From a bacterium (GTDB lineage Bacteria > Vulcanimicrobiota > Vulcanimicrobiia > Vulcanimicrobiales > Vulcanimicrobiaceae), in assembly GCA_021805775.1 (NCBI GenBank), contig JAJZED010000012.1:22130-86129 (forward strand): a DNA stretch of 64,000 nucleotides, written 5' to 3'. Under the pieces are notes generated by a model that was not told where the DNA came from, did not search any database, and saw only the letters and a list, made by a program, of their open reading frames with translations. A program made the translations under genes and the position numbers. Positions within the stretch are counted from its first letter, which is position 1. Each line of letters starts with the position of its first letter. This document shows, piece after piece, positions 41,230-49,347 of the stretch.

Positions 41230-41741
41230 GGCGAACACGCGTCGAGCACCGCCTGAAGACGAAGGCCAAAGCGCGCGTCGATGCTGCCTTCGTGCAACTC
41301 TAATACCGCATCTCCCGGCGCGAGCGCGACATCTGCGCGGCACGGGAGCGACGCATCGTTCCAACGCGCGCAATCGTCGGGGTGAAGGCGAATGCAGAGC
41401 GGATCGCCGAGCATCTGCGCGCGAAGGCCGTCGACGAGTGCGGTAAGATCGCAGGGCGCGAGGTGTAATTCGCGGGCGAGAACGCCCGCCGCGATATCGC
41501 CGAGCAGCCGCGCGCAAGCCGCATCGAGTGCGTCGTTCAAGCGCGCATACCAACGCGCGCTCTCCGCCACGACGCGCCTGCACGCCGCGTCTTCAGCTTG
41601 CGCTCCGCTCTCCTCTCCGGCCGTCGCGAGTGATTCGCGAGGCGTTTCAACGGCTTGAAGCGATGTCGTTGCTTCGACGCGCGCGCAATTTGCGGTACGC
41701 CCAAACCATTCCTCGAGCGAGACGAACGCGTTGCCCTCCAC
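41226..41741 (-). CDS. FliH-like export ATPase regulator
   Basis: A 171-residue protein between fliF and fliI, where fliH belongs. The C-terminal half (ALDAACARLLGDIAAGVLAREL, CIRLHPDDCARWND, GDAVLELHEGSIDARFGLRL) follows the FliH/V-ATPase-E pattern ending in a beta-rich domain; the N-terminal GxxxG coiled coil is poor. GTG 41741, one base after the fliF stop with GAGGAG upstream, was preferred; an ATG seven codons earlier overlaps fliF. Confidence 0.65.
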   Translation of the reverse strand: MEGNAFVSLEEWFGRTANCARVEATTSLQAVETPRESLATAGEESGAQAEDAACRRVVAESARWYARLNDALDAACARLLGDIAAGVLARELHLAPCDLTALVDGLRAQMLGDPLCIRLHPDDCARWNDASLPCRADVALAPGDAVLELHEGSIDARFGLRLQAVLDACSP

Positions 41742-41742
41742 G

Positions 41743-43206
41743 CTAGAAGAACTCCTCGGCACTCGGAACCAACGGGCTGCGCGTGCGCGCCATGTTGCGC
41801 AAAATCGCCGCGCGCTCTTCGGGCGGGTAGAGTTCGAGGACCGCGGCGACGGTCGATGCCGGAAGGGCGGACATCATCGCCGCCGCGGCGTGCGGAGGTT
41901 CGTCGCGTAGCGCCCCGCGCAGCGCTTGCGGTGCATACCCGCCGAACGTAGCCGCATCCGGGCGTGCTTTCAGCGCGCGAATCGCCGCGCGCGCCGCCCA
42001 ACGGAGCGGCGAACGCATCGCCCGTAAAACCAGGAGCCCCGCGATTGCGACGACGAGCGTCGGCAACAGCGGAACGATCGCCCCGTATGCCAGCCACCAA
42101 CCGTCGCGTGCCATCTGCCGCCGCTGCGTGAACGGCAACGCCTCGACGACGAGTCGGTCGCCGCGGCGCGCATCGATACCGGCGGCCGCGCGCACCAGCG
42201 CTCGAATCGCCGCGAGATCGACGATCCGCCGCGCATCGACGAGCACGGCAACATCGCGACGTTGCAGCGTGCCCGCCGGAAAAGATTCCCGCACCCGTCG
42301 CTGTGCTATGCCGCGTTTTCGCTGCGCGCTCGAACGATCGTATCCCATCGTTCCCTTGCGATAGCGCTCGCTCGCGCTGCTCTCGCTCAGCGCTCCCGCC
42401 CCGTAAGGCATGCGCGTCAACGTGGATACGTTGCGCGTCCCCGGGTCGCGCTCTTCGAGGACGCGCACGATCGTGCTGCCGACGCCGAACGCGCGGTCGA
42501 GTGCGCCCTGCAGCGTTCTCTGTAGCCGCGTACCCGAGGCGAGGTTGTTTTCGTTTGCGAGTTCGAATGCATTGCCGCCATCGTCGAGCAACGTCACCCG
42601 TTGCGCGCTCAATCCCGGCACGCTTGCCGCGACGAAGCGGCGGATTCCGCGCGCCTCTTTCGCATCGATCTGCATTCCGTTCACGGCGCGCACGCGCACG
42701 CTCGCCGTCGCCGGTGTCGCACTTTCATCGGCGAACGCTGCCCTGCGCGCCGGAGCGATAATCACGCGCGCGTCGCGAACGCCGTGCATGCCGCGCAGCG
42801 CGCGCTCGATATCGCCGGCGAGCCCGACGCGGGTCTGCGCGTCGACCACGCTTTGCGGGGTCAGCACGCCGATGCCCGCGAGCGCTTCGGTGCTATCGGG
42901 AACGTGGTCGTGCGGTAATCCGACCAGGGCGAGGCGCAGCAGCAGCGCGCTCCGCCGCCCCGCAGCGACGACGACGTTGCGATCGACCGGAGCGAACGGC
43001 TCGTTCCACGCGGCGAGCTGTTCCTCAACCTCGGCGAGCTGCCCGGGGTAGAGCGGCGCCGAAAAGAGTTCGCTGCGCGCCGGGTGCGTTGCGATGCCGA
43101 TAACGGTGCTCAGCACCGCAGCGGCGAGCAACGTCGTGCCGATCGCGGCGCGCGTTCGCCCGCCGAGTGCGTTCCAGCGACGCCACCACGCTGCAAAGGC
43201 ATCCAC
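41743..43206 (-). CDS. fliF: FliF MS-ring protein carrying a C-terminal FliG-like segment
   Basis: A 487-residue protein: N-terminal helix (residues 22-40), the YscJ/FliF domain (LFSAPLYPGQLAEVEEQL, VGLAGDIERALRGMHGVRDARVIIAPAR), a second ring domain (residues 165-330), and a second membrane helix near 375-395. After it, about residues 415-487, the text QALRGALRDEPPHAAAAMMSAL...AAVLELYPPEERAAILRNMA follows the armadillo repeat of the FliG middle domain (usually REEHPQ...LP..). So MS-ring and part of the switch protein appear fused. No separate FliG is present here. GTG start. Confidence 0.85.
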   Translation of the reverse strand: MDAFAAWWRRWNALGGRTRAAIGTTLLAAAVLSTVIGIATHPARSELFSAPLYPGQLAEVEEQLAAWNEPFAPVDRNVVVAAGRRSALLLRLALVGLPHDHVPDSTEALAGIGVLTPQSVVDAQTRVGLAGDIERALRGMHGVRDARVIIAPARRAAFADESATPATASVRVRAVNGMQIDAKEARGIRRFVAASVPGLSAQRVTLLDDGGNAFELANENNLASGTRLQRTLQGALDRAFGVGSTIVRVLEERDPGTRNVSTLTRMPYGAGALSESSASERYRKGTMGYDRSSAQRKRGIAQRRVRESFPAGTLQRRDVAVLVDARRIVDLAAIRALVRAAAGIDARRGDRLVVEALPFTQRRQMARDGWWLAYGAIVPLLPTLVVAIAGLLVLRAMRSPLRWAARAAIRALKARPDAATFGGYAPQALRGALRDEPPHAAAAMMSALPASTVAAVLELYPPEERAAILRNMARTRSPLVPSAEEFF

Positions 43207-43207
43207 C

Positions 43208-43474
43208 TTACACCTGCATCGTCAGGATCGACTGCAACGCTTGCGCCGCATGCCGTAATTCGGCGGCCGCAACTTCGACGGCGACGTCGGCTTTCGCGCG
43301 TGCGTAGACCGCGTCGCGCAGCGATCCGTGCCCGACCGCGAGGGCGTCTTCCGCCTGCGAACCTTTCCGGAGCGTCGCCCCAAGTGCGTCGACGATTCCG
43401 GCGAACGCGTTTTTCGCGACGCCGGTTGGGGCGCTCGCCCGCGCCTCATCGGGAAGAAGCGGACGTACCGTCAT
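43208..43474 (-). CDS. fliE: FliE rod-base protein
   Basis: An 88-residue protein matching FliE: AFAGIVDALGATLRKGSQAEDALAVGHGSLRDAV and the C-terminal AVEVAAAELRHAAQALQSILTMQV. FliE joins the MS ring and export gate to the proximal rod. It overlaps flgC by four bases and ends one base before fliF. Confidence 0.85.
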   Translation of the reverse strand: MTVRPLLPDEARASAPTGVAKNAFAGIVDALGATLRKGSQAEDALAVGHGSLRDAVYARAKADVAVEVAAAELRHAAQALQSILTMQV

Positions 43475-43803
43475 GGCTGTTCGACGGCGATCGTGCGTTC
43501 GATCGTGCGCTTCCCGATGGAGAAGAGTGCGGCGTCGGCTGCATAGGCGCGCGACGCATCGAGGACGGAGAGCATTTCGGTAACGAGATTCACATCGCGC
43601 GTCGGCTCGCGCTTCGCCCCGAGAAAGCGCAACCGACGCTCGCCCTGCGCGTCGCGTATCGTCGCAAATGTCGGCACGCTGCGCGCGTAGCGCCCACGCG
43701 GCCCGGCGGCCTGCGCCGCGGCGACGTTTCGCGCGTACACGTCGAGCGCGCTACGCTGCGCTTGCATCGCATCGGCGGCGCTGCCTAAAAGATCGAGCGT
43801 CAT
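43471..43803 (-). CDS. flgC: FlgC proximal rod protein (shortened)
   Basis: A 110-residue protein. The N-terminal helix (LLGSAADAMQAQRSALDVYARNVA) and the C-terminal helix (VNLVTEMLSVLDASRAYAADAALFSIGKRTIERTI) match FlgC. The central beta domain is cut by about 25-30 residues, and the family motif SNIANANT is replaced by RNVAAAQA. It probably still forms rod helices, but outside the usual mould. Overlaps both neighbours by four bases. Confidence 0.8.
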   Translation of the reverse strand: MTLDLLGSAADAMQAQRSALDVYARNVAAAQAAGPRGRYARSVPTFATIRDAQGERRLRFLGAKREPTRDVNLVTEMLSVLDASRAYAADAALFSIGKRTIERTIAVEQP

Positions 43804-44009
43804 CGCGCTGCCTTCGCGATCTCGCTGAGGCGGGCGTGCATTGCGGCGAGCAGCGCATCGCCGAAGAGCGCGCTACGCGCGAGCTCGGCCATCGCGCGAT
43901 CGCCGGTGGCGCCGGCGGCCTGGCTGCGCGCGAGCGCGTTGCTACCAGCTTCAAGCCCCGCGTCGGCGCGGGCGAAGCCGGGTTGAAGGGATGCGGCTAC
44001 GTCAAACAT
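43800..44009 (-). CDS. FlgB-like rod protein (strongly truncated)
   Basis: A 69-residue protein at the head of the flagellar run. Only the C-terminal helix pattern of FlgB is recognisable (MAELARSALFGDALLAAMHARLSEI); the N-terminal helix with ANNxANxxTPGYK and the central domain of the normal ~130-residue FlgB are absent. Position before flgC and fliE supports the identity. ATG start, 45 bp after the DUF3810 gene. Confidence 0.6.
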   Translation of the reverse strand: MFDVAASLQPGFARADAGLEAGSNALARSQAAGATGDRAMAELARSALFGDALLAAMHARLSEIAKAAR

Positions 44010-44054
44010 GCAGGCATCGTACCGCCCGCGTATCGACGCGCTATTTCCGCAGCG

Positions 44055-45044
44055 TTACCGAAGCGTGACGCGCGGCAAGCCGCTGCGAGTGCGCGGGATT
44101 CCCAGAAGCAGCCGCGTTACCTCATCGTAATTCGCTATACCGCTTGCGACGTGGTTACTCTTGAGGTAATGGTTGTAGGTGCCCCACGAAAAACGCGCGA
44201 AGGCAACGTTGAGGTTGCGTGCGTTGCGCGCGCGAATCGCCGCAAAATCGCTCCAGACCAACGGCGTAAACGTGTTTTTCGCATAGCGAGGTAGCGGTGG
44301 AAGCGCGAAGAGCACGCTCATCCAGCCGGAATACCGAGCGATGGGGTCGGGGTCGCGCAGACAGGCGAGCGCGCCGATATAATTCGCTTCGTCCTCGCGT
44401 GCAAAGCCGGCGACGTGCGACCATTCGTGCGCGAGATCGAACGGCACCTCGAACCAGAGGAGGTCGGGAGCGAGTTGCGACTCCAACGTGAGCGGGTTGA
44501 TAAAACCCTCGGTTCCGTTGAGCGCCATAAACGGGCCGACGATCGTCCATTTCGGCGCGCCGACGTGCGGGTTCCAGCGGTCGCCGAGCGCGTGCACCAC
44601 CGGTAGCCACGCCGCCCTCAACTCGGCGCGATCGTATCCCACGCGTTCGCGAGCGTGCGCCGGCGGCGCGAGCGCGTTGAGTTCGGCGATCGCCTTCGCG
44701 CGTAGCGCCGCCACCGCGCGCGTGTTGACTGCGGCTGCATCGAACGTGGCGATCCGCGCTTCGATCGGCGCGCGTGCATAATTCCAACCCCACGCGATCT
44801 CAAACCATGCGTAGGCGACCAAGAGCACGAGCATCGCATCGAAGAGCCCGCGCAAGCCGCGCCGTAGCGAAAGCGCGAAGAACGCCAGCAGTGCGATCGC
44901 GACGATATCGCCGAGCGAGAATGGGAACGGTGCGGCGACCGCGTGCGCGATATGCTGCCAGAGCGGGTAACCGCCGTTTACGTAACTGCGCTCGATCCAC
45001 GCGGCGCTGGGATGGATGGATGCGACGACGCCCGCCGCGCTCAA
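44055..45044 (-). CDS. DUF3810 membrane-bound zinc-protease-like protein
   Basis: A protein of about 329 residues with N-terminal membrane helices and a soluble domain carrying HEWSH (an HExxH site) followed by EDEANYIG, the DUF3810 arrangement of a putative metalloprotease. Substrate unknown. From the TTG at 45044 the first helix is cut; the same frame extends upstream with QQALKTRFALGARLALLSAAG, a proper basic-then-hydrophobic start, and the only candidate codon there is ATT at 45095, inside the end of rpsI. It precedes flgB by 45 bp. Confidence 0.75.
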   Translation of the reverse strand: MSAAGVVASIHPSAAWIERSYVNGGYPLWQHIAHAVAAPFPFSLGDIVAIALLAFFALSLRRGLRGLFDAMLVLLVAYAWFEIAWGWNYARAPIEARIATFDAAAVNTRAVAALRAKAIAELNALAPPAHARERVGYDRAELRAAWLPVVHALGDRWNPHVGAPKWTIVGPFMALNGTEGFINPLTLESQLAPDLLWFEVPFDLAHEWSHVAGFAREDEANYIGALACLRDPDPIARYSGWMSVLFALPPLPRYAKNTFTPLVWSDFAAIRARNARNLNVAFARFSWGTYNHYLKSNHVASGIANYDEVTRLLLGIPRTRSGLPRVTLR

Positions 45045-45079
45045 AAGAGCGAGACGGGCGCCGAGGGCAAAGCGAGTCT

Positions 45080-45469
45080 TTAGCGCTTGCTGAATTGGAA
45101 GCGTTTGCGGGCGCGTTTGCGGCCGTACTTCTTCGATTCTTTTTCGCGCGGATCGCGCGTGAGCAGGCCGTGCTTGCGCATCGTGCCTTTGCTGGCTTCG
45201 TCCATCACGACGAGCGCGCGGGCGATGCCGTGGCGAATCGCGCCGGCCTGTCCGGTCACTCCGCCGCCCTCGGTTTTCACGATGACGTCGTAGCGCGAAC
45301 GGCTCTCGAGCGCTTCGAGCGGCTGACAGACGATCTGCTGCAACTGCGGGCGCGGGAAGTATTCATCGAACGGTTTGTTGTTGACGGTAATCACGCCTTG
45401 GCCCAGGGCCATGCGAACGCGCGCTACCGCGCGCTTGCGACGACCGGTCGCCTGAACGAACTCGCTCAC
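45080..45469 (-). CDS. rpsI: Ribosomal protein S9
   Basis: A 129-residue small-subunit protein: ATGRRKRAVARVRM start, GVTGQAGAIRHGIARAL centre, and the obligatory basic tail ending FSKR that reaches the P-site tRNA. GTG start overlapping the rplM stop by four bases, the standard rplM-rpsI pair. Confidence 0.97.
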   Translation of the reverse strand: MSEFVQATGRRKRAVARVRMALGQGVITVNNKPFDEYFPRPQLQQIVCQPLEALESRSRYDVIVKTEGGGVTGQAGAIRHGIARALVVMDEASKGTMRKHGLLTRDPREKESKKYGRKRARKRFQFSKR

Positions 45470-45903
45470 GAAATCTCCTCGAGCAGCGATTTGGGCTGCT
45501 GCGCAGTGTGGGTGTGATCGGCTCCGGGATAGACGCGCAGGCGCGTGAGCTGCACGTCGCGCATGCGATTGGTCGGGAGCATTCCGCGAACGGCCTTTTC
45601 GATGAGCCGCTCGGGATGCTTCTCGTGAATCTGTCGCGCCGTCTGGGTGGTGAGACCGCCCGGGAAGCCGCTATGACGATGGTAGACCTTCTGCTCCCAC
45701 TTATTGCCGCCGAGTTCGATCTTCTCGGCGTTGATGACGACGACGTGATCGCCAGCGTCGATGTGCGGGGTCCAGGTGGGCTTGTGTTTGCCCGAAAGGG
45801 CGCGCGCGATCCGCACCGCAAGGGTGCCTAAACGCTGCCCGGCGGCATCGACGATAAACCAATCGTGCGTTGCCTGCGCCGTAGTCTGTTGGTAAGTCCG
45901 CAT
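45466..45903 (-). CDS. rplM: Ribosomal protein L13
   Basis: A 145-residue large-subunit protein with WFIVDAAGQRLGTLAVRIARAL, GDHVVVINAEKI, YHRHSGFPGG and VRGMLPTNRM. First gene of the pair with rpsI. The 131-bp gap before it holds a hairpin after cydB. Confidence 0.97.
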   Translation of the reverse strand: MRTYQQTTAQATHDWFIVDAAGQRLGTLAVRIARALSGKHKPTWTPHIDAGDHVVVINAEKIELGGNKWEQKVYHRHSGFPGGLTTQTARQIHEKHPERLIEKAVRGMLPTNRMRDVQLTRLRVYPGADHTHTAQQPKSLLEEIS

Positions 45904-45950
45904 ATCGAGGCTTCCTAGAGTTCTGAATGAAGGGACAAGAAGGGAACCGC

Positions 45951-45967
45951 CGCGGGGCTAGCCCGCG
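45951..45967 (-). terminator. Hairpin between cydB and rplM
   Basis: CGCGGG and CCCGCG pair around GCTAG, about 70 bp after the cydB stop. Short stem, no U-run; could reduce read-through into rplM. Confidence 0.35.
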
Positions 45968-46034
45968 ACAACCTCCGGATTCTACCCGGGAACGGGAGCA
46001 GCGTCAAGCACAACGGAGTCAGGAGCGATCCCGA

Positions 46035-47030
46035 TTAGCCCGAGCCGACGCGCCCCCGCATCCGGCGAACGACGAAGAGGGCGTAGAGTACGACCGCGGC
46101 GAGCCCGGGCAGCGTCAACGCCAGCGTCACCCCGAGCGCACCGGGGCCCGGCCCCGCGTCGGTGATGGCGATGCCGCCGCTCCCCGCCGGGAACGCCGGC
46201 AGTAGATACGGGTACATCGTCGCCGCAGCGGCGAGCACGAGGGAGGCGAGAAAGAGTGCCGAGGCGGCGAACGCCGGCGCGGGCCTGCCGAGCCGGGTAA
46301 ACCAGTGCACGCCGCCGAGGGCGAGCAGGGAGAGCGCGGCGACCGGCGCGAGGTGCAGCGGAGCCTGCGCCGCCGAGCCGGTCGGCAGCGCGAGGCTCGC
46401 CAGGGTGGTGAGGCAATAGAGGAGCAACACGCCCCACCAGAGCCGCGAGAGCAAGCGAGCGGAGCGCGCGGCAAGTTCGCCCTCGCCGCGCAGAGCCAAG
46501 AACGCCAGTCCGTGCTGCGCCAGAGCGAGAAGCGCGAAGAGACCGACCCCGAGTGCGTAGGGGTTGAGGAGAAACGCAAAGCGGCCGAGGAAATAACCAT
46601 GCGCGTCGAGGGGCAACCCGCGGACGAGGTTCCCGAGTGCGACGCCGAAGAGCACCGCGAGTAGTGCGCTCGCACCGGTGAAGGCGCTCTCCCAGAACGC
46701 GTGCCAGAGATCGCTGGAAAAATGGCTCCGTAATTCCAGTGCGATGCCGCGAAACATCAGCAGCCAAAGAACGACGGTGAACGGCAAATAAAATCCGCTA
46801 AAAGCCGAGGCGTACGCACGCGGAAAGAGCGCGAAGAGCACGCCGCCCGCGGCGATCAGCCAAACTTCGTTCCCGTTCCAGAACGGACCGATACTCGCCA
46901 TCGCCGCCGCCCGCTCTTCACCGCTGCGCGCGACGAACGGCACGACTGCGCCGACGCCGAGATCGTATCCATCGAGAATAACGTATATCGCGATCATCGT
47001 TGCGAGGAGGGCGAAGGCAACGGCGTTCAT
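46035..47030 (-). CDS. cydB: Cytochrome bd ubiquinol oxidase subunit II
   Basis: A 331-residue protein with about eight hydrophobic helices and the family start FALLATMIAIYVILDGYDLGVGAV, then PFWNGNEVWLIAAGGVLFALFPRAYA. It supports CydA in the high-affinity, proton-non-pumping terminal oxidase. Its ATG overlaps the cydA stop. Shorter than E. coli CydB (379). Confidence 0.94.
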   Translation of the reverse strand: MNAVAFALLATMIAIYVILDGYDLGVGAVVPFVARSGEERAAAMASIGPFWNGNEVWLIAAGGVLFALFPRAYASAFSGFYLPFTVVLWLLMFRGIALELRSHFSSDLWHAFWESAFTGASALLAVLFGVALGNLVRGLPLDAHGYFLGRFAFLLNPYALGVGLFALLALAQHGLAFLALRGEGELAARSARLLSRLWWGVLLLYCLTTLASLALPTGSAAQAPLHLAPVAALSLLALGGVHWFTRLGRPAPAFAASALFLASLVLAAAATMYPYLLPAFPAGSGGIAITDAGPGPGALGVTLALTLPGLAAVVLYALFVVRRMRGRVGSG

Positions 47031-48373
47031 GCTTCGATCTCCGGAGCTGCGTGCGAGGCGGCGTTGGGGCCGATGCCGATTTCACGCAGCACTAAGAGCA
47101 TGAAGAGGAGGCCGAGCAAGAAATACATACCGGCGAAACCGATGAGGGTAAAGATCGTCTCCCCTGCAGCGACGTTGGTTGACGCGGCCTCGGAGGTTCG
47201 CATGATGCCGTAGATCACCCACGGTTGTCGCCCGACCTCGGTCACCACCCAACCCGCTTCGTTGGCGATATACGGAAACGGCATCGCCAGCATCAGTACC
47301 CATAACATCGGGCGAAATTCCATGAGCCGTCGGCGCCGGAGCAGCAACGCCGCTAACGCCGCGATCGCAATGAAGATCGTGCCCAGCCCGACCATGACGT
47401 GATATGCGTAGTAGGTGAGGGCGACCGGCGGCCAAAGCGCGTCGGCATACTCCGTCAGGCCTTTCACGTTCGCCGTGAAATTACCGTATGCGAGAAAACT
47501 CAAAACATTCGGTACGACCACGGGATCGATAAGTTCGCGGCGTTGCGTGTCGGGCATGCCGATAATCGCCAACGGCGCGCCGTCGGTTGAATGAAAGAGC
47601 CCCTCCATCGCGGCAAGTTTCACCGGCTGATATTTCGTAACGTCGGCGCTATTACGATCGCCGGTCGGGAAAATCACTAACGCCGATGCGACCAGCGCAA
47701 CGATAACGCCCATTCGAACGTACCGACGCCCGTCTTCGAGATCGCGTCGTGCGAGCAGATAATAGGCGCCGACACCGGCGACGATAAAGGAACCGGCGAG
47801 GAGCGCTCCCATCAGCACGTGGGCGTATTGCCACCATGCAAAGGGGGAAAGTAATAGCGCGCCGAGGTTCGCCAGCCGAATGCTTCCATCGCCCGCGATG
47901 CGATAGCCAACCGGGTGTTGCATCCACGCATCGGTCGCGACGATAAAGAAGCCCGAGAGCCACGAACCGACCCCGACGAGCGTCGCCGACCATGCGTAGA
48001 GCCGCGGCGAGACGTGCCGCCGCCCGTAGAGCATGATGCCGAGAAAGACCGACTCGAGGAAGAACGCATAGACTCCCTCCATCGCCAGCGGTTGCCCGAT
48101 CACCGCACCGGCTTTCGCCGAGAAGAGCGCCCAATTCGCGCCAAAGGCGAACTCCATCGGGATTCCCGTAACGACGCCGATAGCGAAATTGATCGCGAAG
48201 ATCTTCGTCCAAAAGACGGAGGCGCGAAGAGCGACCTCGTCGTTTCCGCGCGCGGAGCGCCAGGCGAACCAGGCGATATACGGAGCGAGCCCGATCGTCG
48301 CGATCGGAAAGAGGTAGTGGAACATCACGGTGAACGCAAACTGAATGCGATCGGCGACGACGGCGGTTCCCAA
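47027..48373 (-). CDS. cydA: Cytochrome bd ubiquinol oxidase subunit I
   Basis: A 448-residue heme-carrying subunit: RIQFAFTVMFHYLFPIATIGL with the heme d/b595-side His, GIPMEFAFGANWA, a short quinol loop (MEGLFHSTDGAPL), and EAGWVVTEVGRQPWVIYG. The short Q-loop places it with the cyanide-insensitive/short-loop type rather than E. coli CydA. It starts with TTG, supported by GGAGG eight bases upstream; no other start fits the N-terminal helix. Confidence 0.94.
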   Translation of the reverse strand: MGTAVVADRIQFAFTVMFHYLFPIATIGLAPYIAWFAWRSARGNDEVALRASVFWTKIFAINFAIGVVTGIPMEFAFGANWALFSAKAGAVIGQPLAMEGVYAFFLESVFLGIMLYGRRHVSPRLYAWSATLVGVGSWLSGFFIVATDAWMQHPVGYRIAGDGSIRLANLGALLLSPFAWWQYAHVLMGALLAGSFIVAGVGAYYLLARRDLEDGRRYVRMGVIVALVASALVIFPTGDRNSADVTKYQPVKLAAMEGLFHSTDGAPLAIIGMPDTQRRELIDPVVVPNVLSFLAYGNFTANVKGLTEYADALWPPVALTYYAYHVMVGLGTIFIAIAALAALLLRRRRLMEFRPMLWVLMLAMPFPYIANEAGWVVTEVGRQPWVIYGIMRTSEAASTNVAAGETIFTLIGFAGMYFLLGLLFMLLVLREIGIGPNAASHAAPEIEA

Positions 48374-48485
48374 TAGCGAGCCCTCCTCGTCCGACTCTAC
48401 CGCGATCGGCGGAGGCCCGCAAGCAGGCGGGCGCCGAACTTTTTGCGCCCGGCTATCGTATCAAAGCGCAGGAACCTCAGGAAGA

Positions 48486-49121
48486 ATGAATATTTTCAGC
48501 ACTCACACCTTGCCCGAAGCGGCGAGCACCGCCCGCATCGAAGCGCTCAGCGACAATATCTTCGCCGTTGCGATGACGCTGCTCGTCCTCGACCTGCGCA
48601 TTCCCGCCCACGCCGAGGGAACGAGCGTTTGGCCCTACGTCGCGATGCTCTGGCATCACATGCGCACTTTTGCCGTCAGCTTTTTCATCGTCGGGCTCTA
48701 TTGGGTGCTTCACCACCATGTCTTCATCTTCGTGAAGCGATCCGATCGCACGCTGCTCTGGCTCAACTTGTTGTTCATGCTCTTCGTCGTCGTCACACCT
48801 TTCTCGGCCGGGTTGCTTGGCGCATTCGATGATAGTCGTACGGCAATCGCCGTCTACGGAGCGAACATCTCACTGCTCGGCGTCTCGCTACTGGCGATCT
48901 GGTGGTACGCGACGCACGAACATCGGCTCATCGACGCCAAGCTCCCGCGGCCGGTGATTCGGTTGGAAGCGTTGCGCATGATGATTCTGCCGGCGATCTG
49001 TTCGCTTGCCGTAGCCGTCTCGTTTCTCAATACGACGACGAGTATCGCGATATTCGTACTCGCTCCGTTTCTCTATCTCTGGCCGGCGAAACGAACGATC
49101 CGTCCGAAGACCGATCCGTAA
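48486..49121 (+). CDS. TMEM175-family potassium channel-like protein (DUF1211)
   Basis: A 211-residue, six-helix protein. The first helix contains ARIEALSDNIFAVAMTLLVLDL, a close version of the FSDxxFAIAxTLLVLD signature that lines the pore in bacterial TMEM175 channels, though the usual Phe-Ser reads Leu-Ser. Likely a tetrameric, weakly potassium-selective leak channel. AGGAAG directly before the ATG supports this start. Divergent from cydA. Confidence 0.82.
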   Translation: MNIFSTHTLPEAASTARIEALSDNIFAVAMTLLVLDLRIPAHAEGTSVWPYVAMLWHHMRTFAVSFFIVGLYWVLHHHVFIFVKRSDRTLLWLNLLFMLFVVVTPFSAGLLGAFDDSRTAIAVYGANISLLGVSLLAIWWYATHEHRLIDAKLPRPVIRLEALRMMILPAICSLAVAVSFLNTTTSIAIFVLAPFLYLWPAKRTIRPKTDP

Positions 49122-49137
49122 CGGCAGCAACTCTCGT

Positions 49138-49347
49138 CAGCCCGAGTAGCGCCCCTCGACAAGCTCGGGATGAACTCAGCATCCGATCGAGGGCCGTTTC
49201 TCGCACCGCCTCGATACGCTGCCTTCGGCAGCTACTCGGCGTGACAGGCCAGCTACTCGGCGTGACAAGCACTCCGCCTCGATACGCTGCCTTCGGCAGC
49301 TACTCGGCGTGACAGGCCAGCTACTCGGCGTGACAAGCCGGCTACTC
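49138..49347. repeat. REP-like repeats with an internal tandem duplication
   Basis: CGCCTCGATACGCTGCCTTCGGCAGCTACTCGGCGTGACA occurs twice (about 49208 and 49267), each followed by truncated CTACTCGGCGTGACA ends; at the left is a degenerate CCCGAGTAGCG...GATCGAGGG half. This fills the gap between the TMEM175 gene and truA, and the truA stop codon lies in the last copy. Confidence 0.85.

Noticed and set aside
49138..49347. Tandem repeats as an attachment site or CRISPR
   Set aside because: They belong to the same REP-like family, with no integrase or cas gene nearby.
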